DNA of 41,647 bases from IMCC26207 sp044357715 (GTDB taxonomy: Bacteria; Actinomycetota; Acidimicrobiia; Acidimicrobiales; Microtrichaceae). The stretch is taken from the NCBI GenBank assembly GCA_044357715.1, contig JBIKPA010000005.1:1-41647 (forward strand), read 5' to 3'. The translations under genes and the position numbers were made by a program. Positions 14,797-24,407 of the stretch are shown one piece after another; the first letter of the stretch is position 1; the number at the start of each line of letters is the position of its first letter. Under the pieces are notes generated by a model. The model ran no database searches. It was given only the letters and a program-made list of their open reading frames with translations, and was not told the origin of the DNA.

Positions 14797-17349
14797 TTGT
14801 CAGTCGAATGGCCTTCAGAAGATCCGCTCCAAATTGAGCCAAGAGATGCTTCAACGAGCACCTCGCCGACCGTTTTCCTCGACCTCCTAGGAGCGACCGG
14901 AGATGTCATTGTTTTGGTCAATGAGGACCTCAGCGTTCGCTGGGTGAGCGCCTCGGTCGAAAGGTTCTCGGGGTGGACTCAAGACGAGGCCGCATCGATG
15001 GATGCGGCGACGCTGATGCACCCCCGTGAGATAAAAGCTGCGATGAGCAATTTCGCTCGCCTGCTTCAAGGGGCCTCGCCCGAGAGTTGCCGCACAGATG
15101 TGCGCTTTCGAAAATCTTCGGGAGCATGGGTATGGACTGAGGTCACGGGGGTAGATCTGCGCGCTCTGGTTGGAGTGAATGCAATAGTGCTCTCCATTAG
15201 AGATACCTCGGACCGTGTTGATCGGGAGCAAGAACTAGCTGGCCAAGCGGATCGTTTTGAGGCGCTAGTGAAGAACAGCAACGACTGCATCATCGTGTCC
15301 AATAAAGACCTCGTCGTGACGTATGCCAGTTCGGCGATGTTGCGGATCTTGGGTTTTGAGCCGAGTCTGGCAGTTGGACGGCGGCTCGGAGCCACAGTTC
15401 GGGAGCCGGACTTAACTCGGCTTCACGAAGCCGTCGCTCGGGTGATTGCACACCCTCAAGAAGTGGTTCGCGTCGAGGTCGAGTTGCTTCATGCCGATGG
15501 TCGTTTACGACAGATTGAAAACGTGCTGACCAATTGCCTAGACGATCCGCTCATTCGGGGAATTGTGACCAACTTCCGAGATGTCACTGACCAACGTCTT
15601 GCGTTAGAAGATCTTCGGGACCGCACCATTCAGGTTGAGTCTGCAGAGGCAGAAAGCCGTCGGCTGCTCGACATCTTTGATGTCACTCCCGACCTCACCG
15701 TCTTGTCGAATGCGCAAGGCTCGGTGATCTATCTGAACGCATCGGCTCGGAAATTCTTTGGCCTTGGTCGGCCTGAGCTCGACCTGATGAACTCTGACCA
15801 ACTAGACGGTTTGTCACGTTGGTTCGGCCCGCTCAACGAAGAACTGCTGCAAACGCTCATGCAGCATGGGCGCTGGTCTGGCGAGGTAGACATCCGCAGG
15901 CACGACGGGGTGATAGTTCCAGTGGCTATCCAGATGTTTGTTCACTACCGGCCTGGTACTACCGAGATTGATTTTTATTCCGGCGTCGCTCGAGACATTA
16001 GCGAACGCAAGGAACTACAGGCATCTCTGCAGATCCAAGCAACTCATGATCAGCTGACAGGGCTTCCGAATAGGGTTCTGCTGTTCGAGAAGATTGAGCG
16101 GGCAATGGAAGGTATGAAGGCCGCTCCGATCCCCTCGCGGTCTGCGCTGCTCTTCGTTGACATCGACCATTTCAAGAAGTTCAACGACACGCTCGGGCAT
16201 GCTCAGGGGGATGCTGTCCTGCAGCAGGTTGCGCGTCGTCTGTGCGAGGTTGTTCGCCCTGGCGATACTGTTGCCCGCTTCGGTGGGGATGAGTTTATTG
16301 TGCTGTGCGAACGACTCGATACAGCGAGTGACGCAGTGGTGATCGCTCACAGAATCAATGCAGCATGTCTGCTGCCTTTCGAAATTCAACAGACCTCGGT
16401 GGCAGTCGGAGTGTCAATTGGCATTGCGCAGATTGACCCCTCTGAAGACGATCCACTAGCGGTGATTCGAGATGCCGATGCTGCGATGTACGAGGCCAAG
16501 GCCGGTGGGCGTGGCCGCTGGGTGATTTTTGACGACAAGATGGGAGCAAAGGCAACTCAACGCCGCCGGGTTGAGTCTTGGATGCGAGACACTCTGCATG
16601 GTGAAGAGTTCTCGCTTCACTACCAGCCAGTTGTGTCACTTGTGACCGGCGAGTTGACTGGAGTAGAGGCGCTCCTTCGCTGGCAGCACGGTGAGAGCAG
16701 CATTGCGCCAGATGTGTTTGTTCCAATCGCCGAAGCATCCGGGCTGATTGTTCCGATCGGTGAATGGGTGCTCAAGACAGCCTGTGAGCAGCTCGCCGCA
16801 TGGCAGCAACTCCCGGGCTGGGCCGGATTGCGTCTTGCCGTCAACGTCTCTGGACGTCAACTGCAAGACCCTGGATTCAACTCGCTAGCGGTCAAGGTGC
16901 TGAGCCAATCCGGACTCACCCCCAACACGCTTTCGGTTGAGATCACAGAAACAGTCCTACTTGATGATGCAGTTGCTTGGGGTGAGCGTCTTATGCCACT
17001 CAAGGAGTTGGGGATCGAGATTTCGCTCGACGATTTTGGTACCGGGCACTCCTCGCTGACCTACCTGCGACGCTTCCCAGCAGATTCGGTCAAACTCGAT
17101 CAGAGCTTCGTTAGCGGCATAGAAAATAGCCTTGAGGATCGGGCAATCGTTTCTGCCGTGATCAACCTGTGCTCAACACTGGGATTGAGCTGCGTGGCCG
17201 AGGGAGTGGAAACGTTCGCGCAGCTTGAATTGCTCAAGGGCTTGGGTTGTGCAGCGGGCCAAGGGCACTTGTTTGCTCCCGGCTTGGAGCCAGCGGAGTT
17301 CGAGGCTCAGTTTCTAGCCGAGTCAGGCCCAGACAGGGCCGACACCTAG
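14797..17349 (+). CDS. PAS-PAS-PAS-GGDEF-EAL cyclic-di-GMP signalling protein
   Basis: 850 residues with no membrane segment. Three PAS domains lie at about 25-140, 152-275 and 287-408 (for example FEALVKNSNDCIIVSNKDLVV and LLDIFDVTPDLTVLSNAQGS). The GGDEF domain (about 412-575) has an intact FGGDEF at 496-500 and an RxxD inhibitory site (RPGD, 487-490) five residues before it. The EAL domain (about 595-840) has EALLRW at 624, VNVSGRQL, VEITET, DDFGTG, KLDQSFV and AEGVET, so the metal and catalytic residues look complete. Both cyclase and phosphodiesterase may be active, with direction set by the PAS inputs. The start TTG at 14797 has TTAGGA only 3 nt away, so it may be elsewhere. The sulfatase gene follows after 19 bases. 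Confidence 0.95.
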   Translation: MSVEWPSEDPLQIEPRDASTSTSPTVFLDLLGATGDVIVLVNEDLSVRWVSASVERFSGWTQDEAASMDAATLMHPREIKAAMSNFARLLQGASPESCRTDVRFRKSSGAWVWTEVTGVDLRALVGVNAIVLSIRDTSDRVDREQELAGQADRFEALVKNSNDCIIVSNKDLVVTYASSAMLRILGFEPSLAVGRRLGATVREPDLTRLHEAVARVIAHPQEVVRVEVELLHADGRLRQIENVLTNCLDDPLIRGIVTNFRDVTDQRLALEDLRDRTIQVESAEAESRRLLDIFDVTPDLTVLSNAQGSVIYLNASARKFFGLGRPELDLMNSDQLDGLSRWFGPLNEELLQTLMQHGRWSGEVDIRRHDGVIVPVAIQMFVHYRPGTTEIDFYSGVARDISERKELQASLQIQATHDQLTGLPNRVLLFEKIERAMEGMKAAPIPSRSALLFVDIDHFKKFNDTLGHAQGDAVLQQVARRLCEVVRPGDTVARFGGDEFIVLCERLDTASDAVVIAHRINAACLLPFEIQQTSVAVGVSIGIAQIDPSEDDPLAVIRDADAAMYEAKAGGRGRWVIFDDKMGAKATQRRRVESWMRDTLHGEEFSLHYQPVVSLVTGELTGVEALLRWQHGESSIAPDVFVPIAEASGLIVPIGEWVLKTACEQLAAWQQLPGWAGLRLAVNVSGRQLQDPGFNSLAVKVLSQSGLTPNTLSVEITETVLLDDAVAWGERLMPLKELGIEISLDDFGTGHSSLTYLRRFPADSVKLDQSFVSGIENSLEDRAIVSAVINLCSTLGLSCVAEGVETFAQLELLKGLGCAAGQGHLFAPGLEPAEFEAQFLAESGPDRADT

Positions 17350-17368
17350 GGCCCGATCGTTCTCTACG

Positions 17369-19747
17369 ATGCAGGTTGTGACTCCCTCTCAAGCGACCCA
17401 CTCTGATCCGACTCCCGATAGCTCGACTGCGGCTAGAGAAGAGAGGTTGGCCCCTTACGCGGGCTTCGGCGGGTCAGTGGGCACGGTCTTTGCTACCTCA
17501 GACTCTTGGTGGCCCCCGCAACCCACCAGAGCCAAAGATGCGCCAAACATTGTTGTGATGATGTGCGACGACTTGGGGTTTTCTGACCTTGGTTGTTATG
17601 GGTCCGAGATCCCTACTCCCAATATCGATCAGCTGTCGGCTGAAGGTGTTCGTTATACCGACTACCACTCCACTCCGATGTGTTCGCCCACTCGTGCATC
17701 GCTTCTCACCGGGTTAGAACCCCACCGAGCAGGAATGGGCCACGTTGCTCATTCCGATCCGGGGTTCCCGGGCTATGCGATGGAACTGACAGCTTTGGCG
17801 CCGACGATGGCGGAGCTTCTTCGATCTGCGGGGTATCAAACCCTGATGGTTGGAAAGTGGCACCTCACCAAGGACAGCGAACAAAACGATGCCGGGGACC
17901 GTTCCTCTTGGCCATTGCAGCGAGGGTTTGACCGCTACTACGGCTTCTTGGATGGGTTCACGAACCTCCATCACCCGCATCGACTCATCGAAGACAACCA
18001 CGCGGTTCGAGTTGAGGAGTATCCCGAGGGGTATTTCCTAACTGATGACCTGACGGATCGGGCAATCTCGATGATCCGTGAGTCCAAAGCATCAGCGCCC
18101 GACAAGCCCTTTTTCTTGTATCACGCGCAGGGTGCAGTTCACGCTCCGCTACACGCCAAGGCCGAGGATATCGCTCAACACGATGGCCGCTACGCCGAGG
18201 GTTGGGACGTCATCCGGCAACAGCGTCATGAGCGCCAGATTGAATTGGGGGTGATTCCCTCTGGTACTGATTTGGCCCCAAGAAATGACGAGTCGGGCGA
18301 TGAGGTTGATGCGTGGGAGTCGCTGAGTCCTGACCGGCAGGCACTGTTTGCAAAATACATGTCTGTTTATGCCGCCATGGTGGACAACATTGATCAAAAT
18401 GTTGGCCGGCTCAGAGCGGCGCTTGAAGAGATGGGCGAGTGGGAGAACACGCTGTTTGTGTTTACTTCCGATAACGGCGGGTCCCGCGAGGGCGAGCGAG
18501 AGGGCACCAGTGCGTATCTACGCTCTCTGCACTTTGGTCGCAGCGGAATTACCGAACCTTTCGAGGAAGATCTTGCGAGAATCGATCAGATGGGTGGGCC
18601 GACCACCATGCCGCATTATCCGCGGGGTTGGGCCATGGTGTCGAACACGCCCTTTCGTCTCTACAAGATCAACGCTCATCGGGGCGGGCATTCTGTGCCC
18701 TTTGTGGTTTCTTGGCCCTCTGGTGGAGTCCCCGCAGGCGAGCTGCGTGATCAGTTCATGCATGTGTCAGATGTGCTTCCGACGGTGTTGAAACTAACGG
18801 GTATTGAGCGTCCAGCGAGTTGGCGAGGAGAGCCGGTACTGACCCTTGATGGAGAAGACCTGAGCGCAACGCTGTTCGAGGCTGCTGCTCTTGGCCGCCG
18901 GGCTGATTTGATTATCGAAAACGAGGGCCACCGTGCCTTCCGTAGAGATGGATGGGAGGCCGTGACTCGCCATGCTCCGCGGACTGCGTATTCAGAGGAA
19001 CTCTGGGAACTCTTTGACCTGGCAGCCGACCCCTCACAGCTTCACGACCTTGCTCAGGAGCGTCCAGAGTTACTAGCTGAACTCACCGCAGCTTGGGACG
19101 AGGCCGCTTGGGCAAATCAAATCTTTCCGCTTGATGAGGGCACGGGCTACCGGTATTTGCTCAGGCCACCATGGACCGAACGCTACGAGCAACCCGTGGT
19201 GATCTACCCAAACACGCCGTCACTTGACCGATGGAGGTCGCAGCGCTTGATTCTGTGGCGAGATGTTGTTATTTCGGCCTCTGTCACCCTTGGTTCTGGC
19301 GATGCCGGCATGTTGGTCTCGCACGGCGATCAGGGCGGCGGGTACTGCATGTATATCGACGACACTTCTGAACTCGTGGCCGTACACAATGGCTATGGCC
19401 TTGAGCGAGAGTTGCGCGGCCCAGTGATTGCGCCAGGTTCGCATCAACTTGAGTTGCGCATTACCTGCCCCGGCAACAACTTGTGGAACCTTGCGCTTTG
19501 GGTAGATGGCACCGAGGTGGTCGCCGGCGAGGGGTATCGGTTGTTGATGGCAATGGCACCATTTCAAGGAATCGATATTGGGGTTGATACGCGTTCTCCG
19601 GTGAGTTGGCCAGTATTTGAGCGTCACCGAGGGTTTGCCTTTACTGGTCAGTTGCATCAAGTCGCCTATGCCCCTGGCCAAGCAGCCCCCGACAGTCCCG
19701 AGAACTATCTAGACATGCTTCGCGAATGGGGAAGGTCCTTCGAGTGA
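17369..19747 (+). CDS. Type I (formylglycine) sulfatase
   Basis: 792 residues. Sulfatases hydrolyse sulfate esters using a formylglycine made from Cys. Seen: IVVMMCDDLGFSDLG with the metal-binding Asp67-Asp68; MCSPTRASLLTG, the C-x-P-x-R maturation signature with Cys105; VGKWHLT; and FTSDNGG, the second metal site. After the catalytic core, residues of roughly 590-792 (LDRWRSQRLILWRDVVISASVTL ... ) form a beta-rich C-terminal domain, also found in large actinobacterial arylsulfatases. No signal peptide is visible, so it is probably cytoplasmic. There is no good ribosome binding site at 17369, and GTG three codons later is an alternative. The formylglycine-generating enzyme is not in the window. 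The substrate is unknown. Confidence 0.95.
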   Translation: MQVVTPSQATHSDPTPDSSTAAREERLAPYAGFGGSVGTVFATSDSWWPPQPTRAKDAPNIVVMMCDDLGFSDLGCYGSEIPTPNIDQLSAEGVRYTDYHSTPMCSPTRASLLTGLEPHRAGMGHVAHSDPGFPGYAMELTALAPTMAELLRSAGYQTLMVGKWHLTKDSEQNDAGDRSSWPLQRGFDRYYGFLDGFTNLHHPHRLIEDNHAVRVEEYPEGYFLTDDLTDRAISMIRESKASAPDKPFFLYHAQGAVHAPLHAKAEDIAQHDGRYAEGWDVIRQQRHERQIELGVIPSGTDLAPRNDESGDEVDAWESLSPDRQALFAKYMSVYAAMVDNIDQNVGRLRAALEEMGEWENTLFVFTSDNGGSREGEREGTSAYLRSLHFGRSGITEPFEEDLARIDQMGGPTTMPHYPRGWAMVSNTPFRLYKINAHRGGHSVPFVVSWPSGGVPAGELRDQFMHVSDVLPTVLKLTGIERPASWRGEPVLTLDGEDLSATLFEAAALGRRADLIIENEGHRAFRRDGWEAVTRHAPRTAYSEELWELFDLAADPSQLHDLAQERPELLAELTAAWDEAAWANQIFPLDEGTGYRYLLRPPWTERYEQPVVIYPNTPSLDRWRSQRLILWRDVVISASVTLGSGDAGMLVSHGDQGGGYCMYIDDTSELVAVHNGYGLERELRGPVIAPGSHQLELRITCPGNNLWNLALWVDGTEVVAGEGYRLLMAMAPFQGIDIGVDTRSPVSWPVFERHRGFAFTGQLHQVAYAPGQAAPDSPENYLDMLREWGRSFE

Positions 19748-19809
19748 CTCAGTTTCTCTGATCAACTCAGTTCTTCAAGGTGAGTTTGCTCTTCACTCGA
19801 TCTGTGGCC

Positions 19810-20784
19810 CTAGCCACCCGATTCAATTGCGGTTCGGACTTCTCTTGTGGGTCGTTCAATCAGGCGCGTACGCGGTATTGCTCCTAATCCTCTCCAAGGC
19901 CCACCCCCAACTCGCCAGTAGGCAAGCCAAACTACGGTCACTGTTCCAAGCCAAGAAGCGGGAACTGTTTGATCGGGTGAGGACTCTTGTAGTGCAGCAG
20001 AGCGCTGAGTGGCTCGCTCGTAGCGAAGGACGCAAGAGTTGTTCGCGGCGGCCTGCTGAGCGGGTAGTAGTGGGGAGAACGGCTCGTAGCGAGCACCTTG
20101 ACCGTTACAGGTTTGGATCTGCGCCGATGGCTCACCACTGAAGATGCGAAGTGATATTGGCGCAGCCCGCACGTCAACGGTGATGCCGTTGAGGCTGAGC
20201 GTTGACTCTACGAGCTGCCACCCCGTATCGGGGATGGATACGAACACCGGTTCGCGCACTGGCACCACGACACCAACGGGTGGACTCTGTAGTGGGTCTG
20301 GTGGCGGTAGGCGTGTGATCATCTGCCTATTCAGCAGGGTCTGGAGGTCGAGACTCGAGCTTCGTGGAGTTGCCCTAAAGGCCACAGTTCGGCCATCACA
20401 AACTTGGCCTTGCAAATTGAGATTGCCAAGATCGCTTGTGCCAAGAAAGCCCTGGAGCGAGTCCAAGAGGGGTTGTACACGCGGGTCGCTCCGATTTGGG
20501 GCCATGATTGCAATCAGGAATTCAATCTGAGCATCCGTAAACGTGATCCACCGGCAACGCGGTGCTGGGGTGCTTGCAGAATTGCGTCGAGGACGGCCAC
20601 TTGAGCTGATCTGAAAAAGGATCGAGGTCACGATGTCTCCTCGCCCAACTAGCCGCGAACTAGCCGACCCTTGACTCTCTGCGCTGGCCGGACGAGTTTG
20701 GCCAACACCGAAGCTCAGCAAGATTGCGGAGCTCAGAAAAACTGCAAAAGCCGACCGAGTTGCCCTGTTGGTTCTGTTCGTCAT
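19810..20784 (-). CDS. Secreted protein of unknown function
   Basis: 324 residues from ATG 20784, which overlaps the previous gene's stop as ATGA, the usual mark of translational coupling. The frame is open a further 11 codons upstream, but that part lacks signal-peptide character. Seen: an N-terminal signal peptide (NRATRSAFAVFLSSAILLSFGVGQTRPASA), a Ser/Arg-rich segment, two Cys-containing stretches (GQVCDGRTVAF and IQTCNGQGARYEP) and a Trp-rich segment TVTVVWLAYWRVGGGPWRGLG. I recognise no family. It was probably a partner of the upstream lipoprotein, since the two are coupled; an envelope role is inference. Confidence 0.75.
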   Translation of the reverse strand: MTNRTNRATRSAFAVFLSSAILLSFGVGQTRPASAESQGSASSRLVGRGDIVTSILFQISSSGRPRRNSASTPAPRCRWITFTDAQIEFLIAIMAPNRSDPRVQPLLDSLQGFLGTSDLGNLNLQGQVCDGRTVAFRATPRSSSLDLQTLLNRQMITRLPPPDPLQSPPVGVVVPVREPVFVSIPDTGWQLVESTLSLNGITVDVRAAPISLRIFSGEPSAQIQTCNGQGARYEPFSPLLPAQQAAANNSCVLRYERATQRSAALQESSPDQTVPASWLGTVTVVWLAYWRVGGGPWRGLGAIPRTRLIERPTREVRTAIESGG

Positions 20785-21590
20785 CTTGGGCCACCCGAGG
20801 TGGTTGATGTGGGGCACGGATCTACAGCGCCAGGGGGATGAACGACGAGGTCAAGGTGATCAAGTGAGTCGATCATCCAAGACGAGCCAACCTTGCGCAC
20901 TGACCCCGTTCCTTGAAGCTGCGCTACGGAGTCATCTAGAACTTCTTCAGAGTCCTGAGCAACTCGAACTCCGGGTGAATAGCCGCACCAAGAAAAACTG
21001 ATGGTCCCCTCGGCCTGAAACCCGACTTTGAGTGGCCGGTAGCTATAGCTCAGTCCGGTTGCGGCTGGGATTACTCGGGTTTTGTCGGCAGATGGAACTA
21101 CGACGAGTTGGTTCAGTACATCACTAAAGAGGCTGCTCTCTGCAGGTACAAGACCAGCCCACACAAGGCGCTGCGCAGAAAGCGGGTCAGAGGAGGTATC
21201 AGGGTGTGCAGCAAGGTCGGTAACTACTTGGCTGTACTGAGCTAAGAGCCGAGCCACGGTTTGCTCCTCGGGTGTTACGGCGGCAACTGGGGTAGAAGTG
21301 CTGTCTAGAACCGGGTTTGGCTCGGGGTCTCGTTCAGCGGGATCCGGCGTGGTTGTTGGCAGCCTTCGCTCCGCTGCTCCAGATTTGTGCAGCTGAGCTG
21401 GGGGTGTAGGAACCGCTTCAACCGAGCTTGCGTTCGTTGATTCAAGGTTTCTGCCGCAGCTAGTGAGCTGTGCCGCAAGGAGCACAGAGAGCAACAACAA
21501 CACCCGAATGACTCGTTGTTTGCGCAGTTGCCAGTCTTTGTGAGTGCTGCTCTTTGCTCGGATGCTCGGCCGTGGGATGGGTACGGACAT
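20781..21590 (-). CDS. Putative lipoprotein of unknown function
   Basis: 269 residues. The basic N-terminus is followed by VLLLLSVLLAAQLTSC, a lipobox (LTSC, Cys45), then a Thr/Pro/Ser/Glu-rich linker to about residue 105 and a C-terminal domain with EQTVARLLAQYSQVVTDLAAHPD, FQAEGTISFSWCGYSPG and VRKVGSSWMIDSLDHLDLV. The late pattern (a helix, then strands ending in a W-containing strand) is reminiscent of NTF2-like secreted proteins, but that is only a guess. GGAG six nt upstream supports ATG 21590. It is coupled to the secreted protein downstream by a 4-nt overlap. Confidence 0.8.
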   Translation of the reverse strand: MSVPIPRPSIRAKSSTHKDWQLRKQRVIRVLLLLSVLLAAQLTSCGRNLESTNASSVEAVPTPPAQLHKSGAAERRLPTTTPDPAERDPEPNPVLDSTSTPVAAVTPEEQTVARLLAQYSQVVTDLAAHPDTSSDPLSAQRLVWAGLVPAESSLFSDVLNQLVVVPSADKTRVIPAATGLSYSYRPLKVGFQAEGTISFSWCGYSPGVRVAQDSEEVLDDSVAQLQGTGSVRKVGSSWMIDSLDHLDLVVHPPGAVDPCPTSTTSGGPR

Positions 21591-21795
21591 TTTCTGCTCC
21601 TGATCTAGGGCCTAGGTGGGTCAAGTTAGGAGGTCTCGAAACTTGAGCGATTGGGTTGAGAGGCATTCTTTCATCATCATATGTACTGAAACAACACTAA
21701 ATGTAATAAAAATGCTCAACTCGGCCTGAAGCTCCTAGCAGCGCTAGGGTTCTTGGCTGTTCAGCAGAGCGAACACCGCATTTCTAAGGGGAGTA
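21591..21795. promoter_or_regulatory. Divergent intergenic region with AT-rich tract and small inverted repeat
   Basis: 205 bp between divergent genes. Bases 21665-21720 are AT-rich and probably hold promoters for one or both directions, though no clean -35/-10 pair stands out. CCTAGC (21734-21739) and GCTAGG (21743-21748) form a short inverted repeat around AGC, about 50 bases before the sugar kinase ATG; it could be an operator half-pair. A strong GGGGAG lies just before the kinase start. Confidence 0.4.
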
Positions 21796-23367
21796 ATGAG
21801 CGAATTCGTCCTGACAATTGATTTGGGTACCTCGGGTCCAAAGACTGCTGTTTTTACCCTTCAAGGCGATTACATCGATGGTGAGTTCGAACCCGTTGAA
21901 CTCAATTTGTCTGAACATGGTGGTGCAGAGCAGCGACCGGCAGACTGGTGGGCTGGGATAGTCGCTGGCATGAAGCGCCTTCACCAACGTGGGGCAGTGC
22001 CCAAGGAGGGGTTTGCGGCTATCTCGGTGACCTCGCAATGGTCTGGCACGGTGGCAATTGACGCCCAAGGTGAGCCAGTTTGCGATTCGGTAATCTGGAT
22101 GGATTCACGCGGGGCCACCGACATTGCCAAGTTGGTTGGTGGACCAATCAAAGTGCAGGGCTACGACCCCCGGAAGCTTCGCCGTTGGATCACTTTGACG
22201 GGTGGGGTGCCGTCGCTTTCTGGAAAAGACCCGATCGCCCATATTCACTGGTTGCGGCGAACCAAACCAGAGCTCTCTGAGCGCACTGCTATGTACTTGG
22301 AGCCAAAGGACTGGCTCAACTTGAAGCTCACCGGCGTTCGCGCTGCAACCTATGACTCCATTGTGATGACCTGGGTAACAGACAATCGCGACCTCGGAAA
22401 TGTTACCTACAGCCCCGAGTTGTTAGCGCTAGCAGGCCTCAAGCGGGAGTGGATGCCAGACCTAGTCCCTGCAACCTCTGTGATGGGGGCTCTTACTACA
22501 GAGGCTGCAGCCGACCTTGGCATTGCAGCGGGTACCCCCGTGATCGGTGGAACCCCCGATGTGCAGTCCGCTGCTGTTGGATCCGGAGCTGTTCAAGACT
22601 ACGAGGGGCACCTGTACTTGGGCACCTCGTCTTGGCTTTCTTGTCATGTGCCCTTCAAGAAAACAGACGTATTGAGAGGAGTGGCCTCGCTACCGAGTCC
22701 GCTTCCTGGCCGGTATTTCGTTGCAGACGAGCAAGAGACCGCCGGAGCGTGTTTGAACTGGCTGCGAGATCAGGTGCTCTTTCCCCAAGACGAACTCTCT
22801 GGCGAGGTTGCTCCAGAGGATGTCTTCGCTCGAATCGATCGCCTTGCAGCATCTACGGTTCCTGGTTCAAACGGAGTCATCTTTACGCCTTGGCTCAATG
22901 GCGAACGCACACCAGTGGACGACCACACCATTCGCGGCGGTTGGCACAACTTGTCGTTGCGTAATGACCGTGCAGATATGGTTCGGGCAGTTCTCGAAGG
23001 CGTGGCATTCAATTCACGGTGGTTGCTTGAGGCAGTCGAGAAGTTCACTGACCGGCCGTTCCCATGGATCAACCTTGTGGGGGGCGGGGGCGTGTCGCCA
23101 GTATGGGCTCAGATACACGCAGATATTATGAACCGGCCAATTCGCAGAGTCGACAACCCCATCAGAGCCAACGCTCGTGGGGCCGCACTGCTAGCTGGGG
23201 TTGCGCTCGGGTCAGTAGATGTTTCTGAGCTTGGGGCCAAAGTCAAGATCGTTGAAGTGCACATGCCGAACCCCTCAAATCGCAAAGAGTACGACCGTTT
23301 GTATAAGGCATACCGCTCGATGTACAAGCAAAATCGCTCGATTCACCGAAAGCTCAACGCCCACTAA
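21796..23367 (+). CDS. FGGY-family carbohydrate kinase (xylulokinase-like)
   Basis: 523 residues with the two actin-like domains of FGGY kinases. The N-terminal domain opens with FVLTIDLGTSGPKTAVF (ATP phosphate loop) and has SVTSQWSGTVAIDAQGEP and SVIWMDSRG. The C-terminal domain has GGTPDVQSAAVGSGAV, LYLGTSSWLSCHVPF, FTPWLNGERTP and VRAVLEGVAFNSRWLLEAVEKF followed by GGGGVSPVWAQIHADIMNRPI, the FGGY signature region. The closest match by motif order is xylulokinase, but FGGY substrates (xylulose, glycerol, ribulose, erythritol) cannot be separated by eye. GGGGAG six nt upstream supports ATG 21796. No sugar transporter or isomerase is adjacent. Confidence 0.92.
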   Translation: MSEFVLTIDLGTSGPKTAVFTLQGDYIDGEFEPVELNLSEHGGAEQRPADWWAGIVAGMKRLHQRGAVPKEGFAAISVTSQWSGTVAIDAQGEPVCDSVIWMDSRGATDIAKLVGGPIKVQGYDPRKLRRWITLTGGVPSLSGKDPIAHIHWLRRTKPELSERTAMYLEPKDWLNLKLTGVRAATYDSIVMTWVTDNRDLGNVTYSPELLALAGLKREWMPDLVPATSVMGALTTEAAADLGIAAGTPVIGGTPDVQSAAVGSGAVQDYEGHLYLGTSSWLSCHVPFKKTDVLRGVASLPSPLPGRYFVADEQETAGACLNWLRDQVLFPQDELSGEVAPEDVFARIDRLAASTVPGSNGVIFTPWLNGERTPVDDHTIRGGWHNLSLRNDRADMVRAVLEGVAFNSRWLLEAVEKFTDRPFPWINLVGGGGVSPVWAQIHADIMNRPIRRVDNPIRANARGAALLAGVALGSVDVSELGAKVKIVEVHMPNPSNRKEYDRLYKAYRSMYKQNRSIHRKLNAH

Positions 23368-23393
23368 CGAAGGCGCCCTGAGGCATAATCGGA

Positions 23394-24239
23394 TTAACGG
23401 ATTCGGGGAGTAATGCGCTGGCCCGAAGAGAACATGCGTTGGCCTTCGGCAATGGACTCGTCATCGTTGCCTAGGCCAATAAAGGCCCAACCTTGGGCTA
23501 AGGCTTGGCTTCGAGTCAGTTCAAGGCCGGCCCATAACGAGCGCAGTGTGCCCTGAACTGCGCGTTGAGGTGCCGATGCAATGATTGCGGCAAGTGCTTG
23601 AGCAGTACTCAAGAGTTCCTCGGCCGGAACCACCTCAGATACCAGTCCAATCCGCTCGGCGTGTGCTGCCGAAATACGCTCATGGCTCCCAACAAGCGAC
23701 ATGCGAACGAGCTCTCCAAAGGGCATCTTGTGTAACAGGTGAAGCGGCTCAAAGGTGGCAGTCATACCAAATGTCACGTGCGGATCAAAGAAGGTCGCAT
23801 GCTCAGCTGCAATCAGAATGTCGCATTCGCCGAGCATATAAAAAGCTCCACCGCAGGCCATGCCATTTATTGCTGCAATGACTGGCTTCCAGAGGTCATT
23901 GGTCTTTGGGCCAAGCAACTCGCCGGGGTCATCAAAGTGGAACGGGGTGGAACCAAAGCCCGCTATTCGGTCATCGTCATGATCGGCTACTGCACGCGCT
24001 CCACCTTCGCCGTCGTCAATCTGCTCGGTCCTGTCAATGCCTGTACAAAAGGCGCGGTCGCCGGCTGCTGTCAGCACAATGCAGCGCACCTCATCTTGGT
24101 GGCGCATGCTCCTCCAAAGATGATGCAACTCATGCACCATCTTTGAATTGAACGAGTTAAGAACCTCGGGTCGGTTCAGGGTCACCGTGGCAACGCCCTG
24201 CTCGCTGAGTTCTACAGAGATGGTCTCATGTTCTGACAT
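23394..24239 (-). CDS. Crotonase-fold (enoyl-CoA hydratase/isomerase family) protein lacking both catalytic Glu
   Basis: 281 residues. Seen: VATVTLNRPEVLNSFNSKMVHEL, VLTAAGDRAFCTGIDRTEQI (first oxyanion-hole strand) and AAINGMACGGAFYMLGECDILIAAEHATFFDPHVTFGM (second oxyanion-hole strand). In hydratases the glutamates sit in GGGCELAM and QPEILLG. Here the aligned positions read GGAFYMLG (Tyr) and DPHVTFG (His), so ordinary hydration is unlikely. Crotonase-fold proteins without these residues catalyse isomerisation, ring cleavage, hydrolysis or decarboxylation of acyl-CoAs. GGAG before the start is weak. A 250-bp gap separates it from the second crotonase gene. Assignment to the fold is secure; the activity is unknown. 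Confidence 0.92.
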   Translation of the reverse strand: MSEHETISVELSEQGVATVTLNRPEVLNSFNSKMVHELHHLWRSMRHQDEVRCIVLTAAGDRAFCTGIDRTEQIDDGEGGARAVADHDDDRIAGFGSTPFHFDDPGELLGPKTNDLWKPVIAAINGMACGGAFYMLGECDILIAAEHATFFDPHVTFGMTATFEPLHLLHKMPFGELVRMSLVGSHERISAAHAERIGLVSEVVPAEELLSTAQALAAIIASAPQRAVQGTLRSLWAGLELTRSQALAQGWAFIGLGNDDESIAEGQRMFSSGQRITPRIR

Positions 24240-24407
24240 CTCCTAGTTGTAGACCACCTAGCAGCTTCGTGTCATCTAACGCGCAGTATGAGAAGAGATT
24301 CACAAGTCAATTCCTTGACCTTTGGGCGTTTCGGGAGCAAGGTATTTGGGTAATGAAATTGACCGCTTGACTTGTTGGAGCGCGAACGACGGATGAGCAT
24401 TCAGATG

